DNA of 64,000 bases, from the NCBI GenBank assembly GCA_050015675.1, contig JBEKAY010000005.1, positions 53,124-117,123 of the forward strand. Direction: 5' to 3'. This DNA comes from Fen-1298 sp050015675 (GTDB lineage: Bacteria; Bacteroidota; Ignavibacteria; UBA10030). Shown here in pieces: positions 33,994 through 44,067 of the stretch; position 1 is the first letter of the stretch; each line of letters starts with the position of its first letter. The notes under the pieces are model-generated. The model made no database searches. It was not told the DNA's origin and saw only the letters and a program-made list of their open reading frames with translations. The translations under genes were made by a program, and so were the position numbers.

Positions 33994-35436
33994 ATGAAAA
34001 TACAAACGAAAACCACTGTTACCTATGTTGTGCTTGCGCTGTTCATTGTTGTCAGTCTCGGTGTATTCACGAGTATGCGCATGGAATCGTACTTCAAGGA
34101 ACGATTGGTGGACGAATTAAGCCGCCAAGCCGATTTGGTTTTATACATTCTCCAGAAAGACACCACGTACTCGTTCCCACAAATCGATCAACAGGTCAAG
34201 TTGATCGGAGGACTCGAGCACCTTCGCATTACACTGATCGATGCAGAAGGAAATGTGCTGGCGGATTCGGATATTCCTCTTTCTGATATTACCGGAGTCA
34301 AGAATCATCTGGATCGCCCGGAAGTTCAGGACGCGATACATCACGGGATGGGGAGCGATATTCGTCACAGTTCAACCGTCGGTCATGATTTTTTATATAT
34401 GGCAAAGCTTGTGAAGAAATCTCCAAAGAGAACTAGTTTTGAAACGCTTCAGTATATCAGATTGAGCATTCCGCTCGAAGACGTGCAAGATCAAATCAAT
34501 CGCATTCGTTCGATTGTGATTATAGTTGGATTAGGAGTGCTGCTGGTGATAGTAACCGTGAGCATTATCGTTTCTCGCCGCATTACAAAACCGCTGGCGC
34601 AAATTGTCCTAGGTGTGAAACAAATTCGTTCCGGCGATTTGAATGCACAGCTTTCCGTTTCTTCGAACGACGAAATCGGGCTTGTCGCAAAGGCGATCAA
34701 TGAACTCGTACAAAAACTTAAATCGGATATTGTGCAATTGAAAAAATCAGAGCAGGTGCGAAGTCAGTTTCTTGGAAATGTTTCACACGAACTTCGCACA
34801 CCAATCTTTGCTGTACAGGGGTATTTGGAAACTCTTCTCAATGGTGCTGTGGATGATCCTGCTGTGAACCGCTCGTTTTTGGAAAAAGCACAGTCGAATC
34901 TGAGCCGTCTTAATGCATTGCTGGAGGATCTCATTAATATTTCTCAAATCGAATCAGGTGAAATGAAAATGAGTCTTCGTTATTTCCGAGTGAACGAGTT
35001 CCTTGAATCGGTTGGTAAGGATTATGAATCGTTGGCAGCAGCACGAAGTGTCACATTGAAACTCTCGTTGACCACACGAGGTGATGATGAAGTATTTGGT
35101 GATAAGAATCGGCTGAGACAGGTTCTGAATAATTTGATCAGCAACGCCATCAACTATAATAAAGAAAATGGAAAGATCGTGCTTTCATCTGAAAAAGTAG
35201 AAGGAGGAATTCAAATCGGTGTGATGGATACTGGAGTTGGCATTGCATCCGAACATTTACCTCGGATATTTGAACGGTTCTATCGTGTTGACAGCGATCG
35301 TTCGCGAGCTCTTGGCGGCACCGGACTCGGTCTTGCGATTGTTAAACATATTGTGGAAGCGCACGGAAGTCAGGTACAGGTTGAAAGTAGAATGGGAGAA
35401 GGAAGCATCTTCCGCTTCCTTCTTAAAAACAGCTAG
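33994..35436 (+). CDS. PhoR-like membrane histidine kinase
   Basis: A 480-residue sensor. TM1 is about residues 10-26 and TM2 about 170-192, bracketing a periplasmic domain with HLRITLIDAEGNVLADS, which is PAS/PDC-like. HAMP, phosphoacceptor H265 in NVSHELRTPIFAVQGY, N box LNNLISNAINYN, and glycine boxes MDTGVGI and GGTGLGLAIV follow. Its stop codon shares a CTAG with the stop of the convergent gene. Confidence 0.95.
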   Translation: MKIQTKTTVTYVVLALFIVVSLGVFTSMRMESYFKERLVDELSRQADLVLYILQKDTTYSFPQIDQQVKLIGGLEHLRITLIDAEGNVLADSDIPLSDITGVKNHLDRPEVQDAIHHGMGSDIRHSSTVGHDFLYMAKLVKKSPKRTSFETLQYIRLSIPLEDVQDQINRIRSIVIIVGLGVLLVIVTVSIIVSRRITKPLAQIVLGVKQIRSGDLNAQLSVSSNDEIGLVAKAINELVQKLKSDIVQLKKSEQVRSQFLGNVSHELRTPIFAVQGYLETLLNGAVDDPAVNRSFLEKAQSNLSRLNALLEDLINISQIESGEMKMSLRYFRVNEFLESVGKDYESLAAARSVTLKLSLTTRGDDEVFGDKNRLRQVLNNLISNAINYNKENGKIVLSSEKVEGGIQIGVMDTGVGIASEHLPRIFERFYRVDSDRSRALGGTGLGLAIVKHIVEAHGSQVQVESRMGEGSIFRFLLKNS

Positions 35437-37259
35437 TATGCATACACTGGCATTGCGATGGAAGGAATCATAATCTCTATAAGTTCCTGTTCCAACTCGA
35501 TCAATTCATACCGCATAGTTTCGCGGTAGCGTTCAGATTCTTCAAGCAATTTCGGAATTAGACCTTTGTAGTAATTTATGCCGTTCTGTAAATTTTCTTT
35601 GAATGTGCTGAAATATTTTTGCTCATTTGCATTCCACGTATCAAGTCGCTTTTGGATTTCATTTTTCATATAATCCACATACAAGCGCAGCTCGTTGATG
35701 AACATATTCGGGCGTTGAGCGTCCGTCATGAGTTGGATACGTCCGTAGATATGTCCAACCATCTCTTCCAGCGAGGCAATCCTTGAAAAGTATGCAAGAT
35801 TCGGCCCTGGGCACACAGCAACAGCGCGTTCTTTCGTTGGTCCATGTCCATTACTATTAATAAGTCCAGATGCAGCAAGATCTTCGCAGAGACATGCTTT
35901 TTCGACAACCTTTGCGATTTTTTGTTCCAATACTTCAGGCGATAGATTCTGTTTCTTCAGTTGTTCGATTTTCAATTCTTGATATTGACTGGATGCAGTA
36001 CAAATTGCTTCTGTTGTGAACTCTGTATTGGAAACAAGAAACTTTTTTGTACAGCGGCTCCCGAATTTCCCCTCGTTAACGCGTTGTTGTATTTGCAGGT
36101 CGCTAGAACTGCCATGCACATTGTTGAATGGTATGCCGAGCGGTGAAGCATCGCTGATATAGAAATCTTCTTTCTTTGCACGCGCGAGAATATCTCTGGT
36201 CGCACTGTCAACGTTTGTTGCTTCGGGCACGAGTAGGAAAGGCGATCCCCATCCGGTTCCATCAACGCGATAATATTCGCGCAGGAACACATCTTCTTTC
36301 GCTGTACCGATTCCGCCTTGCACTGTAATGCGAAATTGCATTGGAGCAGACAGAACAGATAATCCTTTGCCCTTGAGTGCCGTGCTATAGAGGAGAGAGA
36401 TCTCATCGAAAAGCATTTGCCGGTTGGTTCTGAATTCATCAAGAATCGGTCCAAGCAAATAACCATCGGAAGCGAATGCATGTCCACCGCAATTTAATCC
36501 AGATTCGATCCGGAATTCAGAAATCCAAATTCCTTTCTTTGCAAGAATTTTTCCTTGAATATATGCGGAACGATAATCTGTGACTTTCAAAATCACTCTT
36601 TTCTTGAGGTTGCCCCGCTCATCTGGAATGAACTCTTTGCGCTGGCCCAGATAACTGAACAAGCGGGAATTTAGACCTGCAGAAAGAACAACCGATGCGT
36701 TGAGGTCGCTTTGAGCAAATCCGCGCAATGATGCAAGGGCATCTGAAAATTCCGCCGGTAGTTTTTCTTGATTGCGTCCGGTATTTGCTTTATCCAATTT
36801 TGTCATGATGTTAACATCGATATCACCGGCAACAATACTTGTTCGTAACTCATGCTGTAATGCCGATTGCTTCTCGGTGTCAGTCGCATGCATCATGCGA
36901 AGATAAAGCGCTTTAAGCTGCGATTCCTCCGGCAACATTTCGAAATATTTGACAAGCTCGCTTCCTTTCTCAAACGCTGAAGCTTTGAGAACGGCAATCT
37001 GTTTCTGCACGATCTTTTGGAGAAGATTGAGATATGCAGTAATCCTTCTGGCGCGATAATCTTCATCCCGCACGGTAATTGGATAATAGGTTTCTCCGTA
37101 CAGACGTGCATAATGCTTACGCATATGCTCGATGAGGATATCATCTACAATCGAAATGACAGATGAAATACCGTACTTAGCAACACGAATAGGCGTATCA
37201 ACAGAGAATGCCAGCCCTAGTACGGGAATATGAAATGAATGCACTCGAGAATCTGCCAT
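35433..37259 (-). CDS. Large conserved protein of unknown function, possible TIM-barrel oxidoreductase
   Basis: A 608-residue cytosolic protein without signal or membrane segments. N terminus HSFHIPVLGLAFSVDTPIRV and KYGISSVISIVDDILIEHM, with a mid-section GLNCGGHAFASDGYLLGP and FRITVQGGIGTAKED that recall nitronate monooxygenase/FMN TIM barrels (GGH and a Gly-rich phosphate loop). The C-terminal third has cysteines in SRCTKKF, AICTASSQ, ACLCEDL and AVCPGPN, which could bind iron-sulfur or zinc. The barrel assignment is tentative. The ATG at 37259 is preferred over an upstream TTG. It converges with the PhoR-like gene. Confidence 0.75.
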   Translation of the reverse strand: MADSRVHSFHIPVLGLAFSVDTPIRVAKYGISSVISIVDDILIEHMRKHYARLYGETYYPITVRDEDYRARRITAYLNLLQKIVQKQIAVLKASAFEKGSELVKYFEMLPEESQLKALYLRMMHATDTEKQSALQHELRTSIVAGDIDVNIMTKLDKANTGRNQEKLPAEFSDALASLRGFAQSDLNASVVLSAGLNSRLFSYLGQRKEFIPDERGNLKKRVILKVTDYRSAYIQGKILAKKGIWISEFRIESGLNCGGHAFASDGYLLGPILDEFRTNRQMLFDEISLLYSTALKGKGLSVLSAPMQFRITVQGGIGTAKEDVFLREYYRVDGTGWGSPFLLVPEATNVDSATRDILARAKKEDFYISDASPLGIPFNNVHGSSSDLQIQQRVNEGKFGSRCTKKFLVSNTEFTTEAICTASSQYQELKIEQLKKQNLSPEVLEQKIAKVVEKACLCEDLAASGLINSNGHGPTKERAVAVCPGPNLAYFSRIASLEEMVGHIYGRIQLMTDAQRPNMFINELRLYVDYMKNEIQKRLDTWNANEQKYFSTFKENLQNGINYYKGLIPKLLEESERYRETMRYELIELEQELIEIMIPSIAMPVYAY

Positions 37260-37485
37260 CTTTAATTCTTTCAATAGTAACAATATAAATCAAATTACTA
37301 TAAGATCGTGTATTTTCCTGCAAAATCAAATTATACTTAGAATAATTCAAATTACTTTGTTAAATTAACAAGGAAGTACTGGAAGTTGGTTCTAATAAAA
37401 TGAGCCCCAATAAAAATAAAATGTTAGAATTGAGGGTCTCAAATTTAACTTCTTTGTATCTGCCGATATCTAATAAGAAACAATT

Positions 37486-38631
37486 ATGATAGTGACTCGT
37501 TTAAAAGATATGACAAGTTTAAAGAAAAGAGTAGCGTTAGTCTGTTTTTCTCATTCCCTTGGCGGGCTTGAACTTTCTACTATTCGCATAGCACAAGCGA
37601 TGGAGAAAAAAGGTGTTTCCACGGTTGTAATTGTTCCAAATTCATCGCCGCTTGAACAACGAGCAAATGAACTAAACCTTCAGGTAATCACAATCACTCC
37701 ACATTGGAAATATGGAGATATCTCGGCGGCACTTCACCTTGCCCGTGCACTGGGAGATCAGCAGATCGATTTAGTTCTGCTCATGCGGTCAAGAGATATT
37801 CATCTTGCCGCAATTGCGTCAATGATAACGCCTCAAGTGAAGTTAGTATTTTATCAGCAAATGAATTCCCGCTATAACAAGCGTGATTTTATTCACACAT
37901 GGGTGTATTCGAAACTATCGCTCTGGATTTCCCTCACTCAGAGTATGAAAGAGGATGTGCTTTCACATACGCATATGCCTCGTGAAAAAGTAAAAGTAGT
38001 ACCTTTGGGTACGGATCTCCAACGATTTGATCCATCACACTATAATAAAAAAGAAGCACGAACATTCTTTGGATTACCTCATAATGGCCACACTATCGGA
38101 GTTCTGGGACGGCTCGATAAATTAAAAGGTCAGCATATACTGCTTTGTGCAGTGCCGGAAGTTGTGAAGCAACACCCAAATGTTATATTTCTTATTGCGG
38201 GTGATGAAACTGCGGGGGAACATGGATACAAAGAATATTTATTGAAATTGTGCCGCACACTTGACATTGAACGGTATGTGAAATATATACCTTTTACGGA
38301 CGATGTTCCTCGTTTGATGGCTGCTCTTGATGTTTTTGTTCTTCCATCGTTCTCTGAAACATTCGGACTTGTAGTTGTAGAGGCGATGGCAATGGAACGG
38401 CCGATCATTGCAACGAATGCGGGTGGGCTGCCGGAGATTATTACGAACGGTAAGACGGGATTACTTATAGAGCCACGCAATGCGACCGCAGTTGCCAGGG
38501 CGATTCACAGCATTCTTAGTGATTCTGCCCTCCGTTTATCACTTGGTCATTTTGCCCGCGAGGAAGCTCTGAAACGATACGACTTTGATAGTTGTGTAGA
38601 TTCTCTTCTCGGATCGTTTGCGACGTTTTGA
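37486..38631 (+). CDS. GT4-family glycosyltransferase
   Basis: A 381-residue GT-B enzyme. The N-terminal acceptor domain has CFSHSLGGLELSTIRIAQAM, the C-terminal donor domain IGVLGRLDKLKGQHILL, DVFVLPSFSETFGLVVVEAMA (the GT4 E-x7-E motif) and ATNAGGLPEIITNGKTGLL. It probably transfers a nucleotide-sugar residue to a lipid or polysaccharide. It stands alone, so the product is unknown. The start could be the Met at residue 9. Confidence 0.93.
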   Translation: MIVTRLKDMTSLKKRVALVCFSHSLGGLELSTIRIAQAMEKKGVSTVVIVPNSSPLEQRANELNLQVITITPHWKYGDISAALHLARALGDQQIDLVLLMRSRDIHLAAIASMITPQVKLVFYQQMNSRYNKRDFIHTWVYSKLSLWISLTQSMKEDVLSHTHMPREKVKVVPLGTDLQRFDPSHYNKKEARTFFGLPHNGHTIGVLGRLDKLKGQHILLCAVPEVVKQHPNVIFLIAGDETAGEHGYKEYLLKLCRTLDIERYVKYIPFTDDVPRLMAALDVFVLPSFSETFGLVVVEAMAMERPIIATNAGGLPEIITNGKTGLLIEPRNATAVARAIHSILSDSALRLSLGHFAREEALKRYDFDSCVDSLLGSFATF

Positions 38632-38729
38632 GCAATTTGTGTTGGTCTTTAATTGGAGTGCATGTATCGTAGCTTCATAAAATCTTTTAATTATTTAATT
38701 TTCAGTTTTTGAATAACGTGAGTAAATAA

Positions 38730-38777
38730 AAAAAGGCAAGGCGAACCAATTGATTCTAACCCTGCCTTCGATTTTGT
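38730..38777 (-). terminator. Probable minus-strand terminator
   Basis: Read on the minus strand, GGCAGG and CCTTGCC pair with one bulge around an 18-20-base loop and are followed by TTTTTTTATTT. It lies about 280 bases after the stop of the LuxR-type regulator, leaving a long 3' tail that would include the hairpins at 38827-38990. Confidence 0.5.
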
Positions 38778-38826
38778 TAAGCCTCTTAATACCCCTTTTA
38801 ATGCAGCATTTCCCTTTGTACCTCGC

Positions 38827-38990
38827 CACGCTTTACGCTACAGATAAAGCGTGTTGCCTTTTTGTGGTAGAGCAATCCTAACTCCTCGGATACAGTTTGT
38901 AGGTGGTTTCAATAAACCCTAGGTGGGCTACAAACTGCACTGGTAAGATAAATGTTTGCACACTAAAGCGGTATCACGCAAACGCGTGAT
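38827..38990. repeat. Hairpin array in intergenic region
   Basis: Three perfect stems: CACGCTTTA/TAAAGCGTG (38827-38853, nine pairs), CAGTTTGTAG/CTACAAACTG (38893-38937, ten pairs) and ATCACGC/GCGTGAT (38973-38990, seven pairs, four-base loop) followed on the plus strand by T-rich sequence. The last stem matches one at 27323-27339. This could be a small RNA, a terminator or a set of dispersed repeats. Confidence 0.6.
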
Positions 38991-39058
38991 TTTTCATTTT
39001 TTCATTTTTTTAGCATTTTTGTGAAAAAAACACTTGACAGACAAATTAGAAAGCCGTT

Positions 39059-39736
39059 TTAGAAAATTCGTTGTCGGAGGGCTTTTGCGACAGCGCTGCT
39101 ACGCTTGTTGACGTGAAGTCTGTCGTAGATTTTTCTTACATGTGTATCAATGGTGTGATGACTGAGGGAAAGTTTCTCGCCGATTTCCTTTTTAGTTAAA
39201 CCGTTTATCATTTGCAAGAGTATTTCTCGCTCGCGTTTGGTTAAACCACAATCTGGAGATGGCAAGTTTAATGCAGCGAATGCTGTCAAAACTTTTCGCG
39301 CAATTTGTGCGTTGATAGGTGATCCGCCGTTTTGTACATCGTGAATTGCCTCGATGATTTTCTCTCCGGGAGAATTTTTTAATAAATAGCCGGCGGCTCC
39401 TGCACAAATGGCTTGAAAGATACTGTCACTATCCTCATGAACAGTAATAATAATAATTTGGGTGGATGGAGCAAGCTGCTTAAATTTCTGTATTCCTTCC
39501 AACCCGCTCATACCGGGCAACCCGATGTCTAATAGAATGATGCTTGGATGCATGCCTAATTCCAGGTGTTGAAGAGCTTTCTCACAGGAATTAAATGATT
39601 GGTTGCATACTAAATCGGTTTCATGGTTGATTAATTCCATAAGGCATTTTTGAAAGAAAAGATTATCTTCAACAATCCAGATTTCCGCTCTTTTGGTTGA
39701 TCGTCTGATCGTACGTTTTGTTGAGCGACTTTTCAT
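39059..39736 (-). CDS. NarL/FixJ-type response regulator
   Basis: A 225-residue regulator. A basic N-terminal tail (KSRSTKRTIRRSTKR) precedes the receiver with VEDN, phosphoacceptor D70 in IILLDIGLPGMSG, and YLLKNSPGEK. A LuxR-type helix-turn-helix lies at the end (LTKREREILLQMINGLTKK, then EIGEKLSLSHHTIDTHVRKI). No partner kinase is adjacent. The gene is divergent from the giant TPR gene, with 177 bases between. Confidence 0.93.
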   Translation of the reverse strand: MKSRSTKRTIRRSTKRAEIWIVEDNLFFQKCLMELINHETDLVCNQSFNSCEKALQHLELGMHPSIILLDIGLPGMSGLEGIQKFKQLAPSTQIIIITVHEDSDSIFQAICAGAAGYLLKNSPGEKIIEAIHDVQNGGSPINAQIARKVLTAFAALNLPSPDCGLTKREREILLQMINGLTKKEIGEKLSLSHHTIDTHVRKIYDRLHVNKRSSAVAKALRQRIF

Positions 39737-39913
39737 GCTGGCGCGTTTGTGATGACTTTATTCGATACAAAAAAGGACTTTATCAAAGTAATCAATTCCT
39801 TCTATCTTTTCAATACACTGCTGCATTTCTGCAAAAAACGTGAACAATATTGACCAGATGCGATGTTTTCTTAACCTTGCTAATCGAATGATTATTGGCT
39901 ACATTTTTCGTCA

Positions 39914-42900
39914 ATGAAACGAGTTATTTTTATATTTTCTTTCCTCAGCCTCTTTTTGTTTCCGGTGCTTGCACAAGATTCGAAAGAGAACGCCGATTTC
40001 AAACTTGCCGTGAATCTCTATAACGACAAGCTATATGATCTGGCTTTAGAACAATTCCATGCATTTATCAATTTGTATCCTAGTACAGCACAAGGTGTTG
40101 AGGCACATTTCTATCTCGGACTTACACAGTCCAAGCTTGGCAAACACGACGATGCGCGGTTCACCTTCCAGAATTTTGCTCTTGCATATTCTGACAACAG
40201 CAAGGCTCCTGAAGCGTGGATGAACGCCGCTGAGGAATATGCGGCTATGAAGAATGAACGCGAGGCAGCAATGGCATTCGAACGCGTTAAGACGTTCCAT
40301 CCGAAGAGCAAGTTTGCACCAATTGCACTGTCAAAAGCCGCTGATTATTATGAACAGCTTGGTGATAAGGAAAACACGAGCCGTGTTCTTCGTATGTTGA
40401 CGCAAGAGTACACGACAGCCGAAGTCCTTCCGGCGCGGCTAAGAATTGCAGACATGCTTATTGCAGAAGATCAGTATGAACAAGCCCGCCAGGAATGTAA
40501 ACGTGTTGCAGATGCAACAAACGATGCACCGCTGAAAGCGCGCGCGTTGTTGTTGTTGGGTCAATCTCTTATCGGGTTAGGGAGATCTTCCGAAGCGGAA
40601 GAAGCAATTTCTAATGTCGCTAAGAATTTCAAATCCACACCAAGTTATTATAAGGCGCTCTTTACGCTCGGTGCATTGAAGAATTTGACGGGCAATACAG
40701 ACGATGCCATGGCAGCATGGAAGTCGATCGCAGAGGACAGTACCAAAGCACCGAAACAGTTAAGGCAAGATGCCTATATCGAAATGGCGGAAGCGAACAA
40801 CCGCGTTCGATCATATCCGCGTGCGTTATTCTTGTTTGAGCGTGCAAGCGAAATTCGAGGGGCACGTAATGGCGAAGTGCTATACAAAGCTGGCATTGCT
40901 GCAGAGCAAACGGGCGACTTGGTAAAAGCGGCAAAGTGTTATTCCCGTGCGCTCAATGATAGTCTTGGCAATGCGGATCGACGGGCATTGATAATTGGTG
41001 CGTATAAAGCGGCGAAGATAACGAAAAACTTCGCCGAAGCTGTACGGTTAGTAAATTACTATCGCCAACAATTTTCATCGGACGCAAATTTGCCGTGCCT
41101 CTTGGTTGAGGGTGCAAATATAGCGAACACTGAACTGAGTGATCCAAAAACAGCTATCGATTTTTGCGAATGGCTTCGCGAACATTATTCCACAAGCGAA
41201 TGGATTGATGATGCGACTTTTGAGCTTGGTCAAGCGCGGATAAAAGCCGGTGATGTGGATGGAGCAATTGATGCGTTCGAAAATTTACAACGACGTTATC
41301 CTAGCAGCGAGTTTGTCTCCGATGCACAAAAACAAATTCGTCTCATTAAAGCGTTCGATCAGCGGAGCAAGGATGCAAGTCTGCAAAAGCTTGCTTTGCT
41401 GGTAGGCGATGTGATAGCTCAGAAATCAAAGGGCAATCTTGCATACCGCCTTGCAGAAATCTACTTCGTTGATTTGAAGGATTACAATCTTGCCGCCGGT
41501 CAATATGCCTATGCACTCAGTGTCGATTTGGAAGATGCCCTTCGGCCTTCTGCATGGCTGAAACAAGCACAGTCCTATGAACTGCTCGCGCTTAAAGAAG
41601 GAAAGATAAGTGCACGAGGAAAAGAATATATCTCCAAAGCCATTGCTTTCTATGATTCACTTGCAGCGCATTTTCCGGCAGGTGAGTTCACCGATCAAGC
41701 TGTCGTGGCTGCATTCACACTCCGCTTGCAATTGACAGAGAAGGCAGAAGATCTACGAACGCTGGGAACAGAATTTTTATCGAAGTCTTCCGGAACACGT
41801 GGAAGAGACGTAGCGCTTCTCTTGCTTGGTGATTCGTATTTTTCTGTGAAGAATTATGAAAGTGCGATTTTAACTTATAAACTTTTATTGGAAAAATATT
41901 CAGATCGTGAAACGGCTCCATCCGCATCCTATCACCTTGGCATGTCGCTCGATGGAATCATGGAAAAAGATACCGCAATGCAAGTGATAGATCGGTTCCT
42001 TTCTAAGAATCCAAATCATCTTTACAGCGCGGCGGCATCGGCATACCTTGCAAAAGCGGCAGCGGACAGTGCTCAATTAACAAAAGCACTTGGCTTTTTT
42101 GATCTCTTGGAAAAACGTTACTTCTACAGTCCGTTGAATTCGAATATTGATGTCCGAAAAGCGGACGCATATTTCAATGCGAAGGATTTCAAGAATGCTT
42201 TAGATTGGTATGAAAGAGGATGGAAGAGAATGCAGTCGGATTTCTTCGCTGTGACCGGCGATCCGAACATAGAACGTTCAATAGTTTTCAGACTCGGGGG
42301 ATGTAGTGAAAAGCTTGGCGATAATGCAGCCGCAAAGAAATGGTATGCCGATTATGTTACTCGGGATCAAGCAACCGAGAAAGCCGGACAGGCATACTAT
42401 GCACTTGCAACCATCGCGAAAGCAGAAAACAATATTGATGCTGCGACAATGTACTTGCAGAATGTAAGCCGCATCGCGGCGAAGACGGGTGGGCAAGGTG
42501 CATCGGTAGCGCTGGAAACTGCAGAAATGTTGTTTCGGAATGAAAAATATTCTGATGCGACTGTGAAATATAATGAAGCGATACCGCAAACAAACAATGA
42601 TAGTTTGAAACACTATATTCAATCACGTGTGATCGTTTCCTACTTCCGTCTTGACAATATAAAAGAAGCCGACAAGCGTGCCGTGGAATTTGTGAGAGCG
42701 AATTTTACCAGCGCGTTTAGCTATGCGGCAGAGTTTGAATTTGAGCGCGGCAAATATCAAGTCCGGAAAGAAGATTTTGTAAAAGCGAAAGAGCGATTCG
42801 ACAATGTCGTTCTTTCGTATCGCGGTGCCCGCATTGTTCCGGAAGCGCTCTTCTGGATAGCACGCGTGAATGAGTTAGATCAAAAAATGCCACAGGCGGT

Positions 42901-43567
42901 GCAAGTGTATGATTCTCTTCTGCGAAATTTTCCAAATGACGAGATTGTTCCACGCGCACGGTTGAGTCTCGGCAACGCATATTATAGTTTGGAACAATGG
43001 GATAACGCTTCCAAACAGTACCGTTTTATTCTTGATAACGAACAACGCTCGCCTGATCTAATTCCGCTTGCAATGAGTAACCTGATTATGACCTACAAAG
43101 AAATGGAGCTTTTCGACGGTGCATTGGAACTCACACGCAAATACATCGATCGCTTCCCGAACGATTCGGATCTCATCGATAAAAAAATCGATATGGGTGT
43201 GCTCTATCAGAAATTAGGATACTACGATCAATCGATCCTGCAATTGCAAAGTCTGATTGAAGCCGGCAACGCTGATCTTGAAGCGGAACTCCGGTATTAC
43301 ATCGGTGAAGCGTACTTCTACAAGGGGGAATTTCAACAGGCGGTCTTAGAATTTTTGAAAGTACCGTACTTGGTTACCAAGAGAGGCAAAATCGATTGGA
43401 TTTCGACTTCGTATTATATGGCTGGTCAATCGTACGAGAAAATGTCCAAGTACGACCAGGCGATGACGATGTACAAACAGATCGTCGATCGGAAAGATAC
43501 TGATACGCAGTTTAAAACAGCGGCACAAAAAGAAATCGATCGCGTGAAAGCTATATTGAAAAAATAG
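39914..43567 (+). CDS. Giant exported tetratricopeptide-repeat protein
   Basis: A 1217-residue protein with a signal peptide (FIFSFLSLFLFPVLAQ). Almost the whole length is TPR/outer-membrane-lipoprotein-like repeats, e.g. LALEQFHAFINLYPSTAQGVEAHFYLG, DGAIDAFENLQRRYPSSEFV, QAVQVYDSLLRNFPNDEIVPRARLSLGNAYY. The repeats have the YfiO/BamD/YbgF style (aromatic plus P at the turn). It is probably a periplasmic scaffold; a role in envelope assembly is inferred only. The ribosome binding site before the ATG is weak. Confidence 0.9.
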   Translation: MKRVIFIFSFLSLFLFPVLAQDSKENADFKLAVNLYNDKLYDLALEQFHAFINLYPSTAQGVEAHFYLGLTQSKLGKHDDARFTFQNFALAYSDNSKAPEAWMNAAEEYAAMKNEREAAMAFERVKTFHPKSKFAPIALSKAADYYEQLGDKENTSRVLRMLTQEYTTAEVLPARLRIADMLIAEDQYEQARQECKRVADATNDAPLKARALLLLGQSLIGLGRSSEAEEAISNVAKNFKSTPSYYKALFTLGALKNLTGNTDDAMAAWKSIAEDSTKAPKQLRQDAYIEMAEANNRVRSYPRALFLFERASEIRGARNGEVLYKAGIAAEQTGDLVKAAKCYSRALNDSLGNADRRALIIGAYKAAKITKNFAEAVRLVNYYRQQFSSDANLPCLLVEGANIANTELSDPKTAIDFCEWLREHYSTSEWIDDATFELGQARIKAGDVDGAIDAFENLQRRYPSSEFVSDAQKQIRLIKAFDQRSKDASLQKLALLVGDVIAQKSKGNLAYRLAEIYFVDLKDYNLAAGQYAYALSVDLEDALRPSAWLKQAQSYELLALKEGKISARGKEYISKAIAFYDSLAAHFPAGEFTDQAVVAAFTLRLQLTEKAEDLRTLGTEFLSKSSGTRGRDVALLLLGDSYFSVKNYESAILTYKLLLEKYSDRETAPSASYHLGMSLDGIMEKDTAMQVIDRFLSKNPNHLYSAAASAYLAKAAADSAQLTKALGFFDLLEKRYFYSPLNSNIDVRKADAYFNAKDFKNALDWYERGWKRMQSDFFAVTGDPNIERSIVFRLGGCSEKLGDNAAAKKWYADYVTRDQATEKAGQAYYALATIAKAENNIDAATMYLQNVSRIAAKTGGQGASVALETAEMLFRNEKYSDATVKYNEAIPQTNNDSLKHYIQSRVIVSYFRLDNIKEADKRAVEFVRANFTSAFSYAAEFEFERGKYQVRKEDFVKAKERFDNVVLSYRGARIVPEALFWIARVNELDQKMPQAVQVYDSLLRNFPNDEIVPRARLSLGNAYYSLEQWDNASKQYRFILDNEQRSPDLIPLAMSNLIMTYKEMELFDGALELTRKYIDRFPNDSDLIDKKIDMGVLYQKLGYYDQSILQLQSLIEAGNADLEAELRYYIGEAYFYKGEFQQAVLEFLKVPYLVTKRGKIDWISTSYYMAGQSYEKMSKYDQAMTMYKQIVDRKDTDTQFKTAAQKEIDRVKAILKK

Positions 43568-43639
43568 AAATGCTAAGATTTGGTGATTGAGTGAGTGATT
43601 AAGAGAACGAGAGATTGTCTAATGAGAGATTGATTCATT

Positions 43640-43999
43640 GTGAAAAGTCAACCGGAAATATTAAGAGATCAAACAAAGCAATTTGCTATTGGAATTGTTA
43701 AACTCGTTGGGATATTTCCAAATAATGAAGAGAGTAGGATTATTGGAAGACAATTGATGCGCTCTGCAACATCTGTTGCTGCAAATTATCGGGCGGTTTG
43801 CCGAGCACGCTCGAAAGCAGAGTTCATTGCGAAAATTGGTATTGTTGTTGAAGAAGCTGATGAGACAGTGTTTTGGCTTGAAATGATCACAGATCTCAAT
43901 ATACTTTCTCCAGAAAAGACAGGTGAATTATTCAAAGAAGCGAATGAACTGCTTGCTATTTTCTCAGCCTCCAATCAAACAGTACGCGGCAGGAGATAA
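43640..43999 (+). CDS. Four-helix-bundle protein (23S rRNA intervening-sequence protein family)
   Basis: A 119-residue protein beginning at a GTG. The family pattern is clear: LRDQTKQFAIGIVKLVGIFP, ESRIIGRQLMRSATSVAANYRAVCRARSKAEFIAKIGIVVEEADETVFWLEMI, LFKEANELLAIFSAS. The family was named from insertions in 23S rRNA genes, but most members, as here, are free-standing and of unknown function. The gene is preceded by a short direct-repeat-like run of GAGA. Confidence 0.88.
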   Translation: MKSQPEILRDQTKQFAIGIVKLVGIFPNNEESRIIGRQLMRSATSVAANYRAVCRARSKAEFIAKIGIVVEEADETVFWLEMITDLNILSPEKTGELFKEANELLAIFSASNQTVRGRR

Positions 44000-44067
44000 G
44001 AAGATGTATTTTCCAATTAATCCTTCAATCGCTAAATTACGAAATTACTTAATGTCTCAATTGTAAA

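Larger units (their letters stand above)
38632..39058. other. Noncoding stretch with strong hairpins
   Basis: No gene is visible between the glycosyltransferase and the regulator. It contains a possible minus-strand terminator near 38730-38775 and three perfect hairpins (38827-38990, separate entries), then an AT-rich tract with two T-runs. Confidence 0.6.

Noticed and set aside
38860..38930. tRNA-like segment (GTGGTAGAGC followed by a GGTTTCAATAAACC-like arm)
   Set aside because: The acceptor ends do not pair, the anticodon stem is broken and no CCA or discriminator context fits; only isolated tRNA-like words are present.
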